Assembly (NCBI GenBank): GCA_034429275.1
Contig: DAOUFU010000344.1
Location: 1 to 8,681 of the forward strand
Direction: 5' to 3'
DNA from: DAOUFU01 sp034429275
Lineage (GTDB): Bacteria > Chloroflexota > Anaerolineae > Aggregatilineales > Aggregatilineaceae
DNA: 8,681 nucleotides
A program made the translations under genes and the position numbers. Numbering within the stretch: the stretch's first letter is position 1; each line of letters begins with the position of its first letter. The notes beneath the pieces are model-generated. The model searched no databases. It was not told the origin of the DNA and saw nothing but the letters and a program-made list of their open reading frames with translations. This document shows positions 1 through 6,273 of the stretch, one piece after another.

Positions 1-587
1 CGCCCGCCGACCTGCACACCCTGCGCGAGTTGGCAGCCCATCCCAACGGCGTCGCCATCGGTGAGATCGGCCTCGACTACTACCGCGACTCGACCCCGCC
101 CGACCAGCAGCGCCGCGCCCTCGCGGGCCACCTGGCGCTGGCGTCATCGCTCGCCCTGCCGGTAATCATCCACAACCGCGAGTCCGACGCGGATATGCTG
201 GCTGTGCTGGCCGATTGGGTGCGCGACCTGCCGCCCGCCCTGGCCGGACGCCCCGGCGTGCTGCACTCGTTTTCCGCCGCGCCCGAAGTCGCCGAGCGCG
301 CGCTGGCCTTGGGCTTCTACCTGGGCTTCACCGGCCCGGTGACCTACAAAAAAGCCGATACGCTGCGCCAGGTCGCCGCGCGCGTCCCCGATCACCGAAT
401 CCTGGTCGAGACTGACGGCCCCTTCCTCACGCCGGAGCCGCGCCGGGGCCGCTTCCCCAATCGTCCGGGCTATGTGCGCTGGATCGCCGAACGAATCGCC
501 GCGCTGCGCGCCGTGCCGGATGAGACCTTCTTCGCCCAGTCCACCGCCAACGCCGAACGGCTCTTCGCCCTGCCTCCCCACCCGTGA
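1..587 (+). CDS. TatD-family metal-dependent hydrolase (3' part, cut by window edge)
   Basis: C-terminal 194 residues of a TatD-type TIM-barrel hydrolase; the first complete codon is at position 3 and the frame is open to the window edge, so the true start lies upstream. TatD proteins are usually about 255-265 residues, so roughly 65 N-terminal residues, including the HxH metal site, are missing from view. Seen here, counting from the first visible residue: GEIGLDYY with the metal-binding Glu at 21, VIIHNR (His 57), VLHSFSA (His 88), VETDGPFLTP (Asp 138) followed by RRGRFPNRPGYV and the terminal TANAERLFAL helix, all in family order. Family members are Mg-dependent DNases, some acting as 3'-5' exonucleases or D-aminoacyl-tRNA deacylase-like enzymes; the exact substrate cannot be told from sequence. 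An internal TTG at 30 is in frame but is not the start, because conserved sequence continues upstream of it. Confidence 0.93.
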   Translation, partial: PADLHTLRELAAHPNGVAIGEIGLDYYRDSTPPDQQRRALAGHLALASSLALPVIIHNRESDADMLAVLADWVRDLPPALAGRPGVLHSFSAAPEVAERALALGFYLGFTGPVTYKKADTLRQVAARVPDHRILVETDGPFLTPEPRRGRFPNRPGYVRWIAERIAALRAVPDETFFAQSTANAERLFALPPHP

Positions 588-599
588 GAATCGGCGCAT

Positions 600-642
600 G
601 GCCCCCTGACCGCCGGGCCAATTCCCTGGTACAATGGGGGCC
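600..642. repeat. 7-bp inverted repeat bracketing the glycosyltransferase promoter
   Basis: GGCCCCC at 600-606 is perfectly complementary to GGGGGCC at 636-642, with 29 bases between them. The proposed -35/-10 elements lie almost entirely in the loop. It could be a weak terminator for the upstream hydrolase gene (no real T-run follows, only GGTTAGTT), an operator, or chance in GC-rich DNA. Confidence 0.35.
606..635 (+). promoter_or_regulatory. Putative sigma70-type promoter with extended -10, upstream of GT2 gene
   Basis: The -10 hexamer TACAAT at 630-635 matches the consensus at five of six positions and is preceded by TGG (627-629), an extended -10. A weaker -35, CTGACC at 606-611 (four of six), sits 18 bases upstream. 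Transcription would start near 642, giving a leader of about 37 bases before the ATG at 679. This is a pattern call only. Confidence 0.5.
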
Positions 643-678
643 GGTTAGTTGTGGGCACACAGCGGAGCAATTAGCGCG

Positions 679-1671
679 ATGGCGTCATCCCCCATCGATC
701 TCTCGATTCTGATCGTCTCGTGGAACGTGCGCGACCTGCTGGCCGCCTGCCTCGACAGCATCGCCGCCGCCCCCCTGATTCGCGTCGCGCCCGATGGAGT
801 CGAGTCCGGCGGTTCCGGACCGCGTGTGGAGGTCCTGGTCGTCGATTCGGCCAGCAGTGACGGCAGCGCCGACCTGCTGCGCGAGCGGTATCCCTGGGTG
901 CACCTGTTCGCCGAGCGCGAGAATGTCGGCTTTGTGCGCGGCAACAATCTTGCCCTGGCCGCTGCCGGGGGCCGCTACCTGATGCTGCTCAACCCGGACA
1001 CGGTCGTACACGGCGACGCGCTGGGCGTCCTGGTCCGCTACCTGGATGCTCACCCGGAAATCGGCATCGCCGGGCCGCGCGTGCTCAACGCGGACGGCAC
1101 CACCCAGAGCACGCGCCGCCGCTTCCCCACCCGCCTGACCGCCTTCTTCGAATCCACCTGGCTCCAGGGATGGGCACCTCGCCGCGTGCTCGACCGCTTC
1201 TATGTGGCCGATCAACCCGATGACGGCATCTTCGAGGTGGACTGGGTACAGGGCTGTGCGCTGCTCGCCCGCCGCGAGGTCTATACACAGATCGGCGGGT
1301 TGGACCCACGCTACGTCATGTTTTCCGAGGAACTGGACTGGTGCAAACGCGCGCGTCTGGCGGGCTGGCGGGTAGCCTATGTCGGCAGCGCGCAGATCAC
1401 CCACTACGGCGGCAAAAGCACCGAGCAGGTCCAGGCGCGCAAGCACATTCACTTCCAGCACAGCAAACTGCGCTACCACCGGACCTATCACGGCTCGCTC
1501 TTTGCCCTTGCCCTGCGGGTCTTTCTTCTGCTAAGCTACGTCGTGCAGCTTGCGCAGGAAGCGATCAAAGCGCTGCTCGGCCACAAGCGCGCCATGCGCC
1601 TGGAGCGCGTCCGCACCTATGCCCAGGTGATCGGCGCGCTGGCGCTCAACCGCGAACCCGGCGGCTCGTGA
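679..1671 (+). CDS. Glycosyltransferase family 2 (WcaA/rhamnosyltransferase-like)
   Basis: A 330-residue GT-A fold glycosyltransferase that transfers a sugar from a nucleotide sugar to a glycan or lipid-linked acceptor at the inner face of the membrane. Visible motifs: N-terminal SILIVSWN (9-16), VVDSASSDGS (54-63), ENVGFVRGNN (81-90), the metal-site region LLNPDT (103-108), then DWVQGCALLARRE (188-200), the EELDW acceptor/catalytic segment (217-221) and a hydrophobic stretch at about 274-292 that probably associates with the membrane. A Pro/Gly-rich insert at about 32-48 separates the first helix from the second strand. I chose ATG 679, with GGAG at 664-667 eleven bases upstream; an in-frame TTG at 649 would add ten unconserved residues and lies too close to the likely transcription start. 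The next gene, another glycosyltransferase, starts 36 bases downstream, so the two are probably co-transcribed. The donor sugar is unknown. Confidence 0.9.
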   Translation: MASSPIDLSILIVSWNVRDLLAACLDSIAAAPLIRVAPDGVESGGSGPRVEVLVVDSASSDGSADLLRERYPWVHLFAERENVGFVRGNNLALAAAGGRYLMLLNPDTVVHGDALGVLVRYLDAHPEIGIAGPRVLNADGTTQSTRRRFPTRLTAFFESTWLQGWAPRRVLDRFYVADQPDDGIFEVDWVQGCALLARREVYTQIGGLDPRYVMFSEELDWCKRARLAGWRVAYVGSAQITHYGGKSTEQVQARKHIHFQHSKLRYHRTYHGSLFALALRVFLLLSYVVQLAQEAIKALLGHKRAMRLERVRTYAQVIGALALNREPGGS

Positions 1672-1707
1672 TGCCGCGCGACCACATAGAGGAGTGATGG
1701 CTGCCTC

Positions 1708-2937
1708 ATGCGTATCGGACAGATCACCGGCGAATATCCGCCCATGCAAGGGGGCGTTGGCGCGTTCACTCAGGAACTCTCGCGGGCGCTGGTCGCGCTC
1801 GGCCACGAGTTGTTTGTCTTCACCGACCACCGCGTCAGCGAGAGCAGCCGCCCCAGCGAGGGCGACCGCCCCAGCCCAAACCCGCGCGACAGCGCCGAAT
1901 ATGCCGCCGTATCGCCCGACTCCATTCACGTCACCGCCGACGCGCACACCTGGGGCTGGGGCACGCTCAGCCGCATCCGCCGCTGGGCGCAGGCTCAGCA
2001 GCTCGACGTGGTGAACATCCAATACCAGGCCGCTGCCTTTCACATGGCCGCCTTTGTGCACATCCTGCCCGTGCGCCTGGATAATGTGTGCGTGGTGACC
2101 ACCTTTCACGACCTGCTCGTGCCCTACCTGTTCCCCAAGGCCGGGCCGCTGCGCTACCAGGCCGTGCTCACCCTCGCCCGCAGCAGCGACGGCGTCATCG
2201 TCACCAACCGCGGCGATGAGCGTCGGCTGGCTGCCGAGCGCGCCATCGCCAACATGGCGCACATTCCCATCGGTTCCAATATCACCCCCTCGCCGCCCCC
2301 CAACTACGACCGCGCCCGCTGGCGGGCCGATCTTGGCTGTGCACCCGGCGATATCCTGGTGGGCTATTTTGGCTTCCTCAACGCCAGCAAGGGCATCGAG
2401 ACGCTGCTGCACGGCGTGCGCATCGCGCGCAATAACGGCCTGCCCGTCAAGCTGCTGATGATCGGCGGGCGCACTGGCATCAGCGATCCCTCCAACATCG
2501 TCTACGCCCGCGAGATCGACGAACTGGTCGATAAGCTCGCCCTCAACGAGCACATTCGCTGGACCGGTTTTGTGGATAGCAGCGCCGTCAGCGGCCACCT
2601 CATGGCCGCCGACCTGATCGCCCTGCCCTACCGCGACGGCGTCTCATTCCGGCGCGGCAGCCTGATGGCCGCCCTGGCCCACGGCTGCACCATCATCACC
2701 ACCCACCCGCAGATCGACATGCCCGACCTGGTGCAGGATGTTCACGTGCGCATGATCGCGCCCGAATCCCCCACCGCCCTGGCTGTCGCCATCGAAGACC
2801 TGGCCGACAACCCGGATTTCTGCGCGCAGATGGGCGCAAACGCGCGTAAGCTGGCCGAGGAATTTACCTGGGACCGCATCGCCAGGCGCACCGCCGACTA
2901 TTTCGAGTCGCTGCGTTGTGGGCCGGGCCGATCCTGA
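1708..2937 (+). CDS. Glycosyltransferase family 4 (GT-B fold), degenerate EX7E motif
   Basis: A 409-residue retaining-type GT-B glycosyltransferase. The N-terminal acceptor domain begins MRIGQITGEYPPMQGGVGAF, with the glycine-rich loop at 15-18, and contains TTFHD (131-135). The donor domain begins near GYFGFLNASKGIETL (219-233), followed by LLMIGG (249-254), WTGFVDSS (285-292) and the signature region SFRRGSLMAALAHG (313-326). In classical GT4 enzymes that last stretch carries EX7E; aligned here, the two Glu positions are Ser313 and Ala321. Residues 46-60 are a Pro/Ser-rich insert containing a short RPS-EGD-RPS repeat. ATG 1708 is preceded by AGAGGAG (1688-1694) with a rather long 13-base gap; ATG 1697 and GTG 1694 are out of frame. 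Flanked by the family 2 glycosyltransferase, so it probably works on the same surface glycan; donor and acceptor are not inferable. Confidence 0.88.
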   Translation: MRIGQITGEYPPMQGGVGAFTQELSRALVALGHELFVFTDHRVSESSRPSEGDRPSPNPRDSAEYAAVSPDSIHVTADAHTWGWGTLSRIRRWAQAQQLDVVNIQYQAAAFHMAAFVHILPVRLDNVCVVTTFHDLLVPYLFPKAGPLRYQAVLTLARSSDGVIVTNRGDERRLAAERAIANMAHIPIGSNITPSPPPNYDRARWRADLGCAPGDILVGYFGFLNASKGIETLLHGVRIARNNGLPVKLLMIGGRTGISDPSNIVYAREIDELVDKLALNEHIRWTGFVDSSAVSGHLMAADLIALPYRDGVSFRRGSLMAALAHGCTIITTHPQIDMPDLVQDVHVRMIAPESPTALAVAIEDLADNPDFCAQMGANARKLAEEFTWDRIARRTADYFESLRCGPGRS

Positions 2938-2967
2938 TCGATACAGCAATACAACGGAGAGTGTCTC

Positions 2968-3555
2968 ATGCGCGCCCTGATCGTTCTCGACCACCCCTGG
3001 GACCGCAGCTTCTGTCATGCGCTGAAGAACGCGCTGGTAGACGGCCTGCACGAGGCGGGCCACCACGCCGATGTGATCGACCTGCACGCTGATGCCTTCG
3101 ACCCGGTGATGCACCGCGAAGAACTGGCCGGTTATACGCGCGGCCTCGTGCTCGATCCGCTCGTCACTCGCTACCAGGACCGTATCCGCCAGGCCCGGCA
3201 CCTCGTCTTTGTCTTCCCCCTGTGGTGGGAAGTCACGCCCGCCATGCTCAAGGGCTGGCTGGATAAGGTGCTGCTGCCCGGCTTTGCCTTCCGCGAAGCC
3301 GATGCTGCCCCGCTGCTGACTCACCTGGTCAGCGCAACGGCGATCACCACCATGGGCGCGCCGGAAATCACCTACAATTCGGTGGAACGCGCACTGCTCT
3401 ATGGCACAATGCGCTTCTGTGGCGTTCGCCACACCCACTACATCAACTTTCTGGATGTCGGCAACTCCACGCTCGAACAACGCGCCCGCTGGCTGGAGGA
3501 AGTCCGCGAGTACGGGCGCACGCTGGACACACGCTTCCCCTCGGACGGTGAGTAA
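2968..3555 (+). CDS. NAD(P)H oxidoreductase, flavodoxin_2 fold (NQO1/MdaB-like)
   Basis: A 195-residue cytoplasmic flavoprotein of the quinone-reductase type, expected to bind FMN or FAD and pass electrons from NAD(P)H to quinones or other small electrophiles. Family hallmarks: the N-terminal strand RALIVLDHP (2-10), then a flavin-phosphate loop with Ser14 (DRSF); the FVFPLWWEVTPAMLKGWLDK block (81-100), which is the most diagnostic segment; LPGFAF (103-108); and TTMGAPE (127-133) near the flavin ring. Length matches the family (about 180-200). ATG 2968 has a clear GGAGA at 2956-2960 with a 7-base spacer. It lies 30 bases after the glycosyltransferase gene, and its TAA overlaps the start of the exporter gene, so it is probably translated together with that gene. 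The physiological substrate is unknown. Confidence 0.88.
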   Translation: MRALIVLDHPWDRSFCHALKNALVDGLHEAGHHADVIDLHADAFDPVMHREELAGYTRGLVLDPLVTRYQDRIRQARHLVFVFPLWWEVTPAMLKGWLDKVLLPGFAFREADAAPLLTHLVSATAITTMGAPEITYNSVERALLYGTMRFCGVRHTHYINFLDVGNSTLEQRARWLEEVREYGRTLDTRFPSDGE

Positions 3556-4157
3556 TGGTCTACCTGCTTCAGGGATTCACACTAGGCTTTTCAGCGGGCG
3601 TCTCGCCCGGCCCCATGCACGCCTACCTCTCGTCGCAGACGCTCAAAAATGGCTGGCGACGCGCCATCCCGGCCATCTTCGCGCCGCTCATCAGCGACGG
3701 GCCGATCATCGCGCTGGTGCTGCTGGTGCTCACCCAGATGCCGGAAGCCGCCTTGCGCGTCCTGCACATCCTCGGCGGGCTGTTCATCCTCACCCTGGCC
3801 CGCGCCGCCTACCGCGACTTTCGCGCCGCCGCCCACGACCTCACCCCAGAGCCGGGCACGGCGCGTCGCAGCCTCCGCCAGGCGGTGATCGTCAACCTGC
3901 TCAACCCGAATCCGTACATCTTCTGGGGAGTCGCCGGGGGACCGCTGCTGCTGGAAGGCTGGGACCGCGCTGCCGCGTGGGGGGTGGGTTTCCTGGTCGC
4001 GTTTTATGTCGCGCTGATCGGCACATTTGCGCTGTTTGTGGGCATCTTCGCGTCGGCGCGCCACCTGGGGCCGCGCATCAGCCGCGCGCTGAGCGGACTC
4101 TCGGCGGTTGCGCTGGCAGCCTTCGGTCTCTACCAGCTTTACGCGGGGGTGATGTAA
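3555..4157 (+). CDS. LysE/RhtB-family exporter (amino acid or small-metabolite efflux)
   Basis: A 200-residue integral membrane protein of the LysE superfamily. Visible: the N-terminal family motif GVSPGP (15-20) at the end of the first membrane segment, a second hydrophobic segment at about 37-60, a third at about 67-82, a short charged cytoplasmic loop (about 86-108), the NLLNPNPYIFW motif (114-124), and further hydrophobic segments at about 143-168 and 178-197, adding up to the usual six-helix plan. Family members export amino acids or related metabolites by proton antiport; the substrate here is not predictable. The ATG overlaps the TAA of the oxidoreductase gene (TAATG), with a weak GGTGAG just before it, so translation probably depends on the upstream gene. 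The pairing suggests, without proving, that both handle the same stress metabolite. The stop codon overlaps the T-tract of a minus-strand terminator. Confidence 0.87.
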   Translation: MVYLLQGFTLGFSAGVSPGPMHAYLSSQTLKNGWRRAIPAIFAPLISDGPIIALVLLVLTQMPEAALRVLHILGGLFILTLARAAYRDFRAAAHDLTPEPGTARRSLRQAVIVNLLNPNPYIFWGVAGGPLLLEGWDRAAAWGVGFLVAFYVALIGTFALFVGIFASARHLGPRISRALSGLSAVALAAFGLYQLYAGVM

Positions 4158-4194
4158 AAAACGGGCGCGTCATTGCCGTCTCGCTGCCGCGCCC
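4156..4194 (-). terminator. Intrinsic terminator of the SCP2-domain gene (minus strand)
   Basis: Read on the minus strand, GGGCGCG (4194-4188) and CGCGCCC (4169-4163) form a perfect 7-bp GC stem with an 18-base loop, followed by G and then TTTTTT (4161-4156). It lies about 30 bases past the SCP2 stop codon. There is no T-run on the plus side, so it should act in one direction only. The T-tract is the complement of As that include the exporter's TAA stop codon. Confidence 0.7.
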
Positions 4195-4223
4195 CTGCTG
4201 AGCCACTATGCCGCCTGCGCGCC

Positions 4224-4556
4224 CTAGACAATCCCGAAGATAGATTGCAGCTTGAGCGCCAGCCCCATGTCGCCCTTCACCTTGATCTTGCCCTGCATAA
4301 AGCCGACCATCGCGTTCATCTTGCCGTTCACCACCGCCATATAATCATCGGCGCTGGCCGTAATCGTGATGCTGGGGTTCTCTGCGGTGCCTTCGTGCAC
4401 ATCCACCTTCTGGTCTTTCACACGAATCCAGTAGTTCGCGCCGTTGTCGCCGGTCAGCACAAACTGGAAGACCGCGTCCACGCCTTCGGCTTTCTCCGCG
4501 TTGAACCCTTCCTCCATGTTTTCGAAAATTTCCTTCACCGAGGTAACTTCAGCCAT
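4224..4556 (-). CDS. Stand-alone SCP2 sterol-transfer domain protein
   Basis: A 110-residue single-domain protein of the SCP2 (sterol carrier protein 2) superfamily, a small alpha/beta fold with a hydrophobic tunnel for lipids or acyl chains. Seen: an N-terminal helix with FENMEEGFNAEKAEG (11-25), strand VFQFVLTGDNGANYWIRV (29-46), a charged beta hairpin, NPSITITASADDYMAVVNGK (60-79), and the C-terminal block GFMQGKIKVKGDMGLALKL (85-103), whose G.IK.KGD..LA pattern is the family signature. No signal peptide or membrane segment, so cytosolic. ATG 4556 is chosen because GGGAGGG sits 7 bases upstream; the open frame runs on to 4631, but that extension overlaps the promoter and is not conserved-looking. 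It is monocistronic, with its own promoter and terminator. Bacterial stand-alone SCP2 proteins are mostly uncharacterised; lipid binding is an inference from the fold. Confidence 0.88.
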   Translation of the reverse strand: MAEVTSVKEIFENMEEGFNAEKAEGVDAVFQFVLTGDNGANYWIRVKDQKVDVHEGTAENPSITITASADDYMAVVNGKMNAMVGFMQGKIKVKGDMGLALKLQSIFGIV

Positions 4557-4563
4557 TCGACAG

Positions 4564-4570
4564 CCCTCCC
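4564..4570 (-). promoter_or_regulatory. Strong Shine-Dalgarno that fixes the SCP2 start
   Basis: The minus strand reads GGGAGGG here, 7 bases before the ATG at 4556. It is among the best anti-SD matches in the window and rules against the longer frame starting at 4631. Confidence 0.8.
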
Positions 4571-4601
4571 CTGGGCGCTCACTCAAGACACAATGCGCCC
4601 A

Positions 4602-4630
4602 ACTATACCATCTGCTGACCCGCCTGCCCA
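4602..4630 (-). promoter_or_regulatory. Putative promoter of the SCP2 gene (extended -10)
   Basis: On the minus strand TGG (4610-4608) precedes TATAGT (4607-4602), a five-of-six -10 with an extended element. A weak -35, TGGGCA (4630-4625, four of six), lies 17 bases upstream. The predicted leader is about 40 bases. Confidence 0.55.
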
Positions 4631-4634
4631 ACCC

Positions 4635-4663
4635 TTGACGCTGCCGTTGAACTGCGCCACAAT
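4635..4663 (+). promoter_or_regulatory. Putative promoter of the phosphoesterase gene
   Basis: TTGACG at 4635-4640 (five of six to the -35 consensus) is followed after exactly 17 bases by CACAAT at 4658-4663 (four of six to the -10). The predicted leader before ATG 4733 is about 60 bases. The -35 lies only four bases from the -35 of the opposing SCP2 promoter. Confidence 0.45.
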
Positions 4664-4732
4664 ACCGGTGCTCGTTGCCCGGCCCTGGGTTTTGGGCTGG
4701 CTGCTTGTACGAAGTTCTGACGGCTGTTCCTC

Positions 4733-5587
4733 ATGACTCGAATCGCCATCATCGCCGACATTCACGGAAACCTGCCCGCCTGGCAGGCCGTCGAGGCCGA
4801 TCTCGCCCGATGCGCCCCCGACCGGGTGATCGTCAACGGTGACGTGATCAATCGCGGCCCGCAGAGCGCCGAATGCCTGGCTGCCGTGCGCGCCACCGGC
4901 TGGCCGGTCATCTTCGGCAACCATGAGGAATACGTCCTCAAGTACGAAGACGGCGACCTGCCGCAGGAATTTTATACGGCGCTGTGGCTGCCCTCGCGGC
5001 TGGTGTGGCAGTCGCTCACCGCCGACGATTTTGACTATCTGCGCACCCTGCCCCACCATCTGGTGATCGACGAGCCAGGGCTGCCCGCCATCCACATCAC
5101 GCATGGCAGCCCGCGCGGGTTAAGCGACGGCCTCGGCCCCTGGCTGACCGACTCCGAGCTGCGCGAGATCGCCGCCCTGTTCCCGCAGCCGATCATCGTC
5201 GGCGCGCACACCCACCGCCCCTACGATCATCACCTGGGCGATCGCTGGTTCCTCAACAGCGGCGCGGTGGGCGTGCCCTACAACGGCAACCCGGCGGCCC
5301 AATACCTGCTACTGACCGCCGCTCACGGCGCGTGGCAGGCCGAGTTCCGCGCCGTGCCCTACGACCGCCAGCCGCTCTATGATGCCTGGGCGCGCACCGG
5401 CCAGTTGGAGCACAGCAGCATCGCCCGGCTGTTCAAATATGAGATCGAGACCGCTACCTATCATCTGGCCCACTACTTGCACTACTGCGAACAGCTCGGC
5501 CTGCCCCAGGACTCCATCGAATCGTTCGAGCGCTACCGCGCCGCCACTCAGCCGGCAGCGCCCTGTCCCTATTCCAAGCCATCATGA
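4733..5587 (+). CDS. Calcineurin-like metallophosphoesterase (YfcE/MJ0936-type)
   Basis: A 284-residue binuclear-metal phosphoesterase. All metal-ligand motifs are present and in order: DIHGN (Asp9, His11), NGDVINRGP (Asp37), GNHEE (Asn63, His64), ITHGS (His124) and GAHTHRP (His159, His161). The enzyme is therefore probably active on phosphomonoesters or diesters; the natural substrate is unknown. The core ends near residue 210; a mostly helical tail of about 70 residues (LFKYEIETATYHLAHYLHY region, 233-251) follows and makes it longer than minimal YfcE-like enzymes. No membrane segment or signal peptide. ATG 4733 starts directly with the first beta strand; I see no good Shine-Dalgarno before it. 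The TGA overlaps the next gene's ATG (ATGA), so the methyltransferase-like gene is probably translationally coupled to it. Confidence 0.9.
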   Translation: MTRIAIIADIHGNLPAWQAVEADLARCAPDRVIVNGDVINRGPQSAECLAAVRATGWPVIFGNHEEYVLKYEDGDLPQEFYTALWLPSRLVWQSLTADDFDYLRTLPHHLVIDEPGLPAIHITHGSPRGLSDGLGPWLTDSELREIAALFPQPIIVGAHTHRPYDHHLGDRWFLNSGAVGVPYNGNPAAQYLLLTAAHGAWQAEFRAVPYDRQPLYDAWARTGQLEHSSIARLFKYEIETATYHLAHYLHYCEQLGLPQDSIESFERYRAATQPAAPCPYSKPS

Positions 5588-6246
5588 GCCGTCTCAAGCT
5601 TCAGCGCTTCAAAGCCGCGCCGCCGCCGCCCGAAGTGCAGGCCCATTTCCTGCGCGAATACAAGTCGGAGACGCTGCATTTTGCGCCCGACTCCCTGCCG
5701 CCGATCACCGCCCGCGAACTGTTTGGCGTAGATGCCCCGCTGGTCTTCGATCTCGGCTGTGGGCGCGGCGATTTCCTGGTCAACGCCGCCGCCGCCCGTC
5801 CCGATCAATATTTCGTCGGCTTCGATTATCACTGGAAGTCCCTGTGGAAGTCGATCGAGCAGGTGCGCGCCGCCGGGCTGGATAATGTACGCTTCATCCG
5901 CGCCGATTTCCGCCGCGCGCTGGTCCGGGTCCCCGACCGCTCAGTGAGCGCCATCTACCTGCTGTTCCCGCCGCCCGCCACCTTTTACAACAAGCCCAAA
6001 GCCGATACGCTCACCCCGGCGCTGCTCGCGGCCTATCACCGCGTGCTGATGCCCGGTGCGTCGTTCCACTTTGTGACCGATAACGCGCCCTACTTCGAAG
6101 AAAAACTGGCCCTGTTCGAGACCTGTGACCTGTTCGACGTTGTGCACACCGCCCGCCGGTTCGAGGGCGGCCAGACCTGGTTCCAGAGATTCTGGGAATC
6201 GCGCGACATCCAGTCCAGGCGGCTCGAAGCCCATCGGCGCGCCTGA
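5584..6246 (+). CDS. TrmB-like SAM-dependent methyltransferase lacking the PDPW motif
   Basis: A 220-residue Rossmann-fold protein resembling tRNA (guanine-N7)-methyltransferase TrmB. SAM-binding motif I is intact: VFDLGCGRGDFL (54-65), followed by YFVGFDYHWKS (76-86) and GLDNVRFIRADF (98-109), as in TrmB. The next strand, AIYLLFP (123-129), is where TrmB has FPDPW-K-RH-KRR, but this protein has FPPPATFYNKPKAD (128-141): the Asp proposed as catalytic is Pro130 and the basic RNA-contacting residues are largely gone. Downstream TrmB-like features persist: FHFVTDNAPYF (161-171) and a C-terminal TWFQ (198-201) where TrmB has T-x-x-E. So it may methylate another substrate or be a non-catalytic binder; calling it a functional m7G46 enzyme would be unsafe. 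Its ATG overlaps the phosphoesterase TGA, and no separate Shine-Dalgarno is seen. Confidence 0.8.
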   Translation: MSRLKLQRFKAAPPPPEVQAHFLREYKSETLHFAPDSLPPITARELFGVDAPLVFDLGCGRGDFLVNAAAARPDQYFVGFDYHWKSLWKSIEQVRAAGLDNVRFIRADFRRALVRVPDRSVSAIYLLFPPPATFYNKPKADTLTPALLAAYHRVLMPGASFHFVTDNAPYFEEKLALFETCDLFDVVHTARRFEGGQTWFQRFWESRDIQSRRLEAHRRA

Positions 6247-6259
6247 ATTCTGCCTATGC

Positions 6260-6265
6260 AAAGGA
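6260..6265 (+). promoter_or_regulatory. Shine-Dalgarno deciding the start of the DUF6544-type gene
   Basis: AAAGGA lies 8 bases before ATG 6274. It falls inside the coding stretch that would result from the earlier ATG at 6256, which itself lacks a ribosome binding site, so 6274 is preferred. Confidence 0.6.
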
Positions 6266-6273
6266 CTGTTCCC

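Noticed and set aside
1848..1875. Direct repeat CCGCCCCAGC with an 18-base period
   Set aside because: Only two copies, inside the GT4 coding sequence, encoding RPS-EGD-RPS in a low-complexity insert; not a CRISPR or regulatory array.
3403..3411. TGGCACAAT, a -10-like sequence inside the oxidoreductase gene
   Set aside because: No matching -35 and no gene start nearby; coincidental within coding sequence.
685..3480. Long open frames on the minus strand (685-1491, 1531-2598, 2644-3480) opposite the glycosyltransferase and oxidoreductase genes
   Set aside because: They are antisense shadows of GC-rich coding DNA: their translations are low-complexity and show no recognisable motif, while the plus-strand frames carry clear family signatures.
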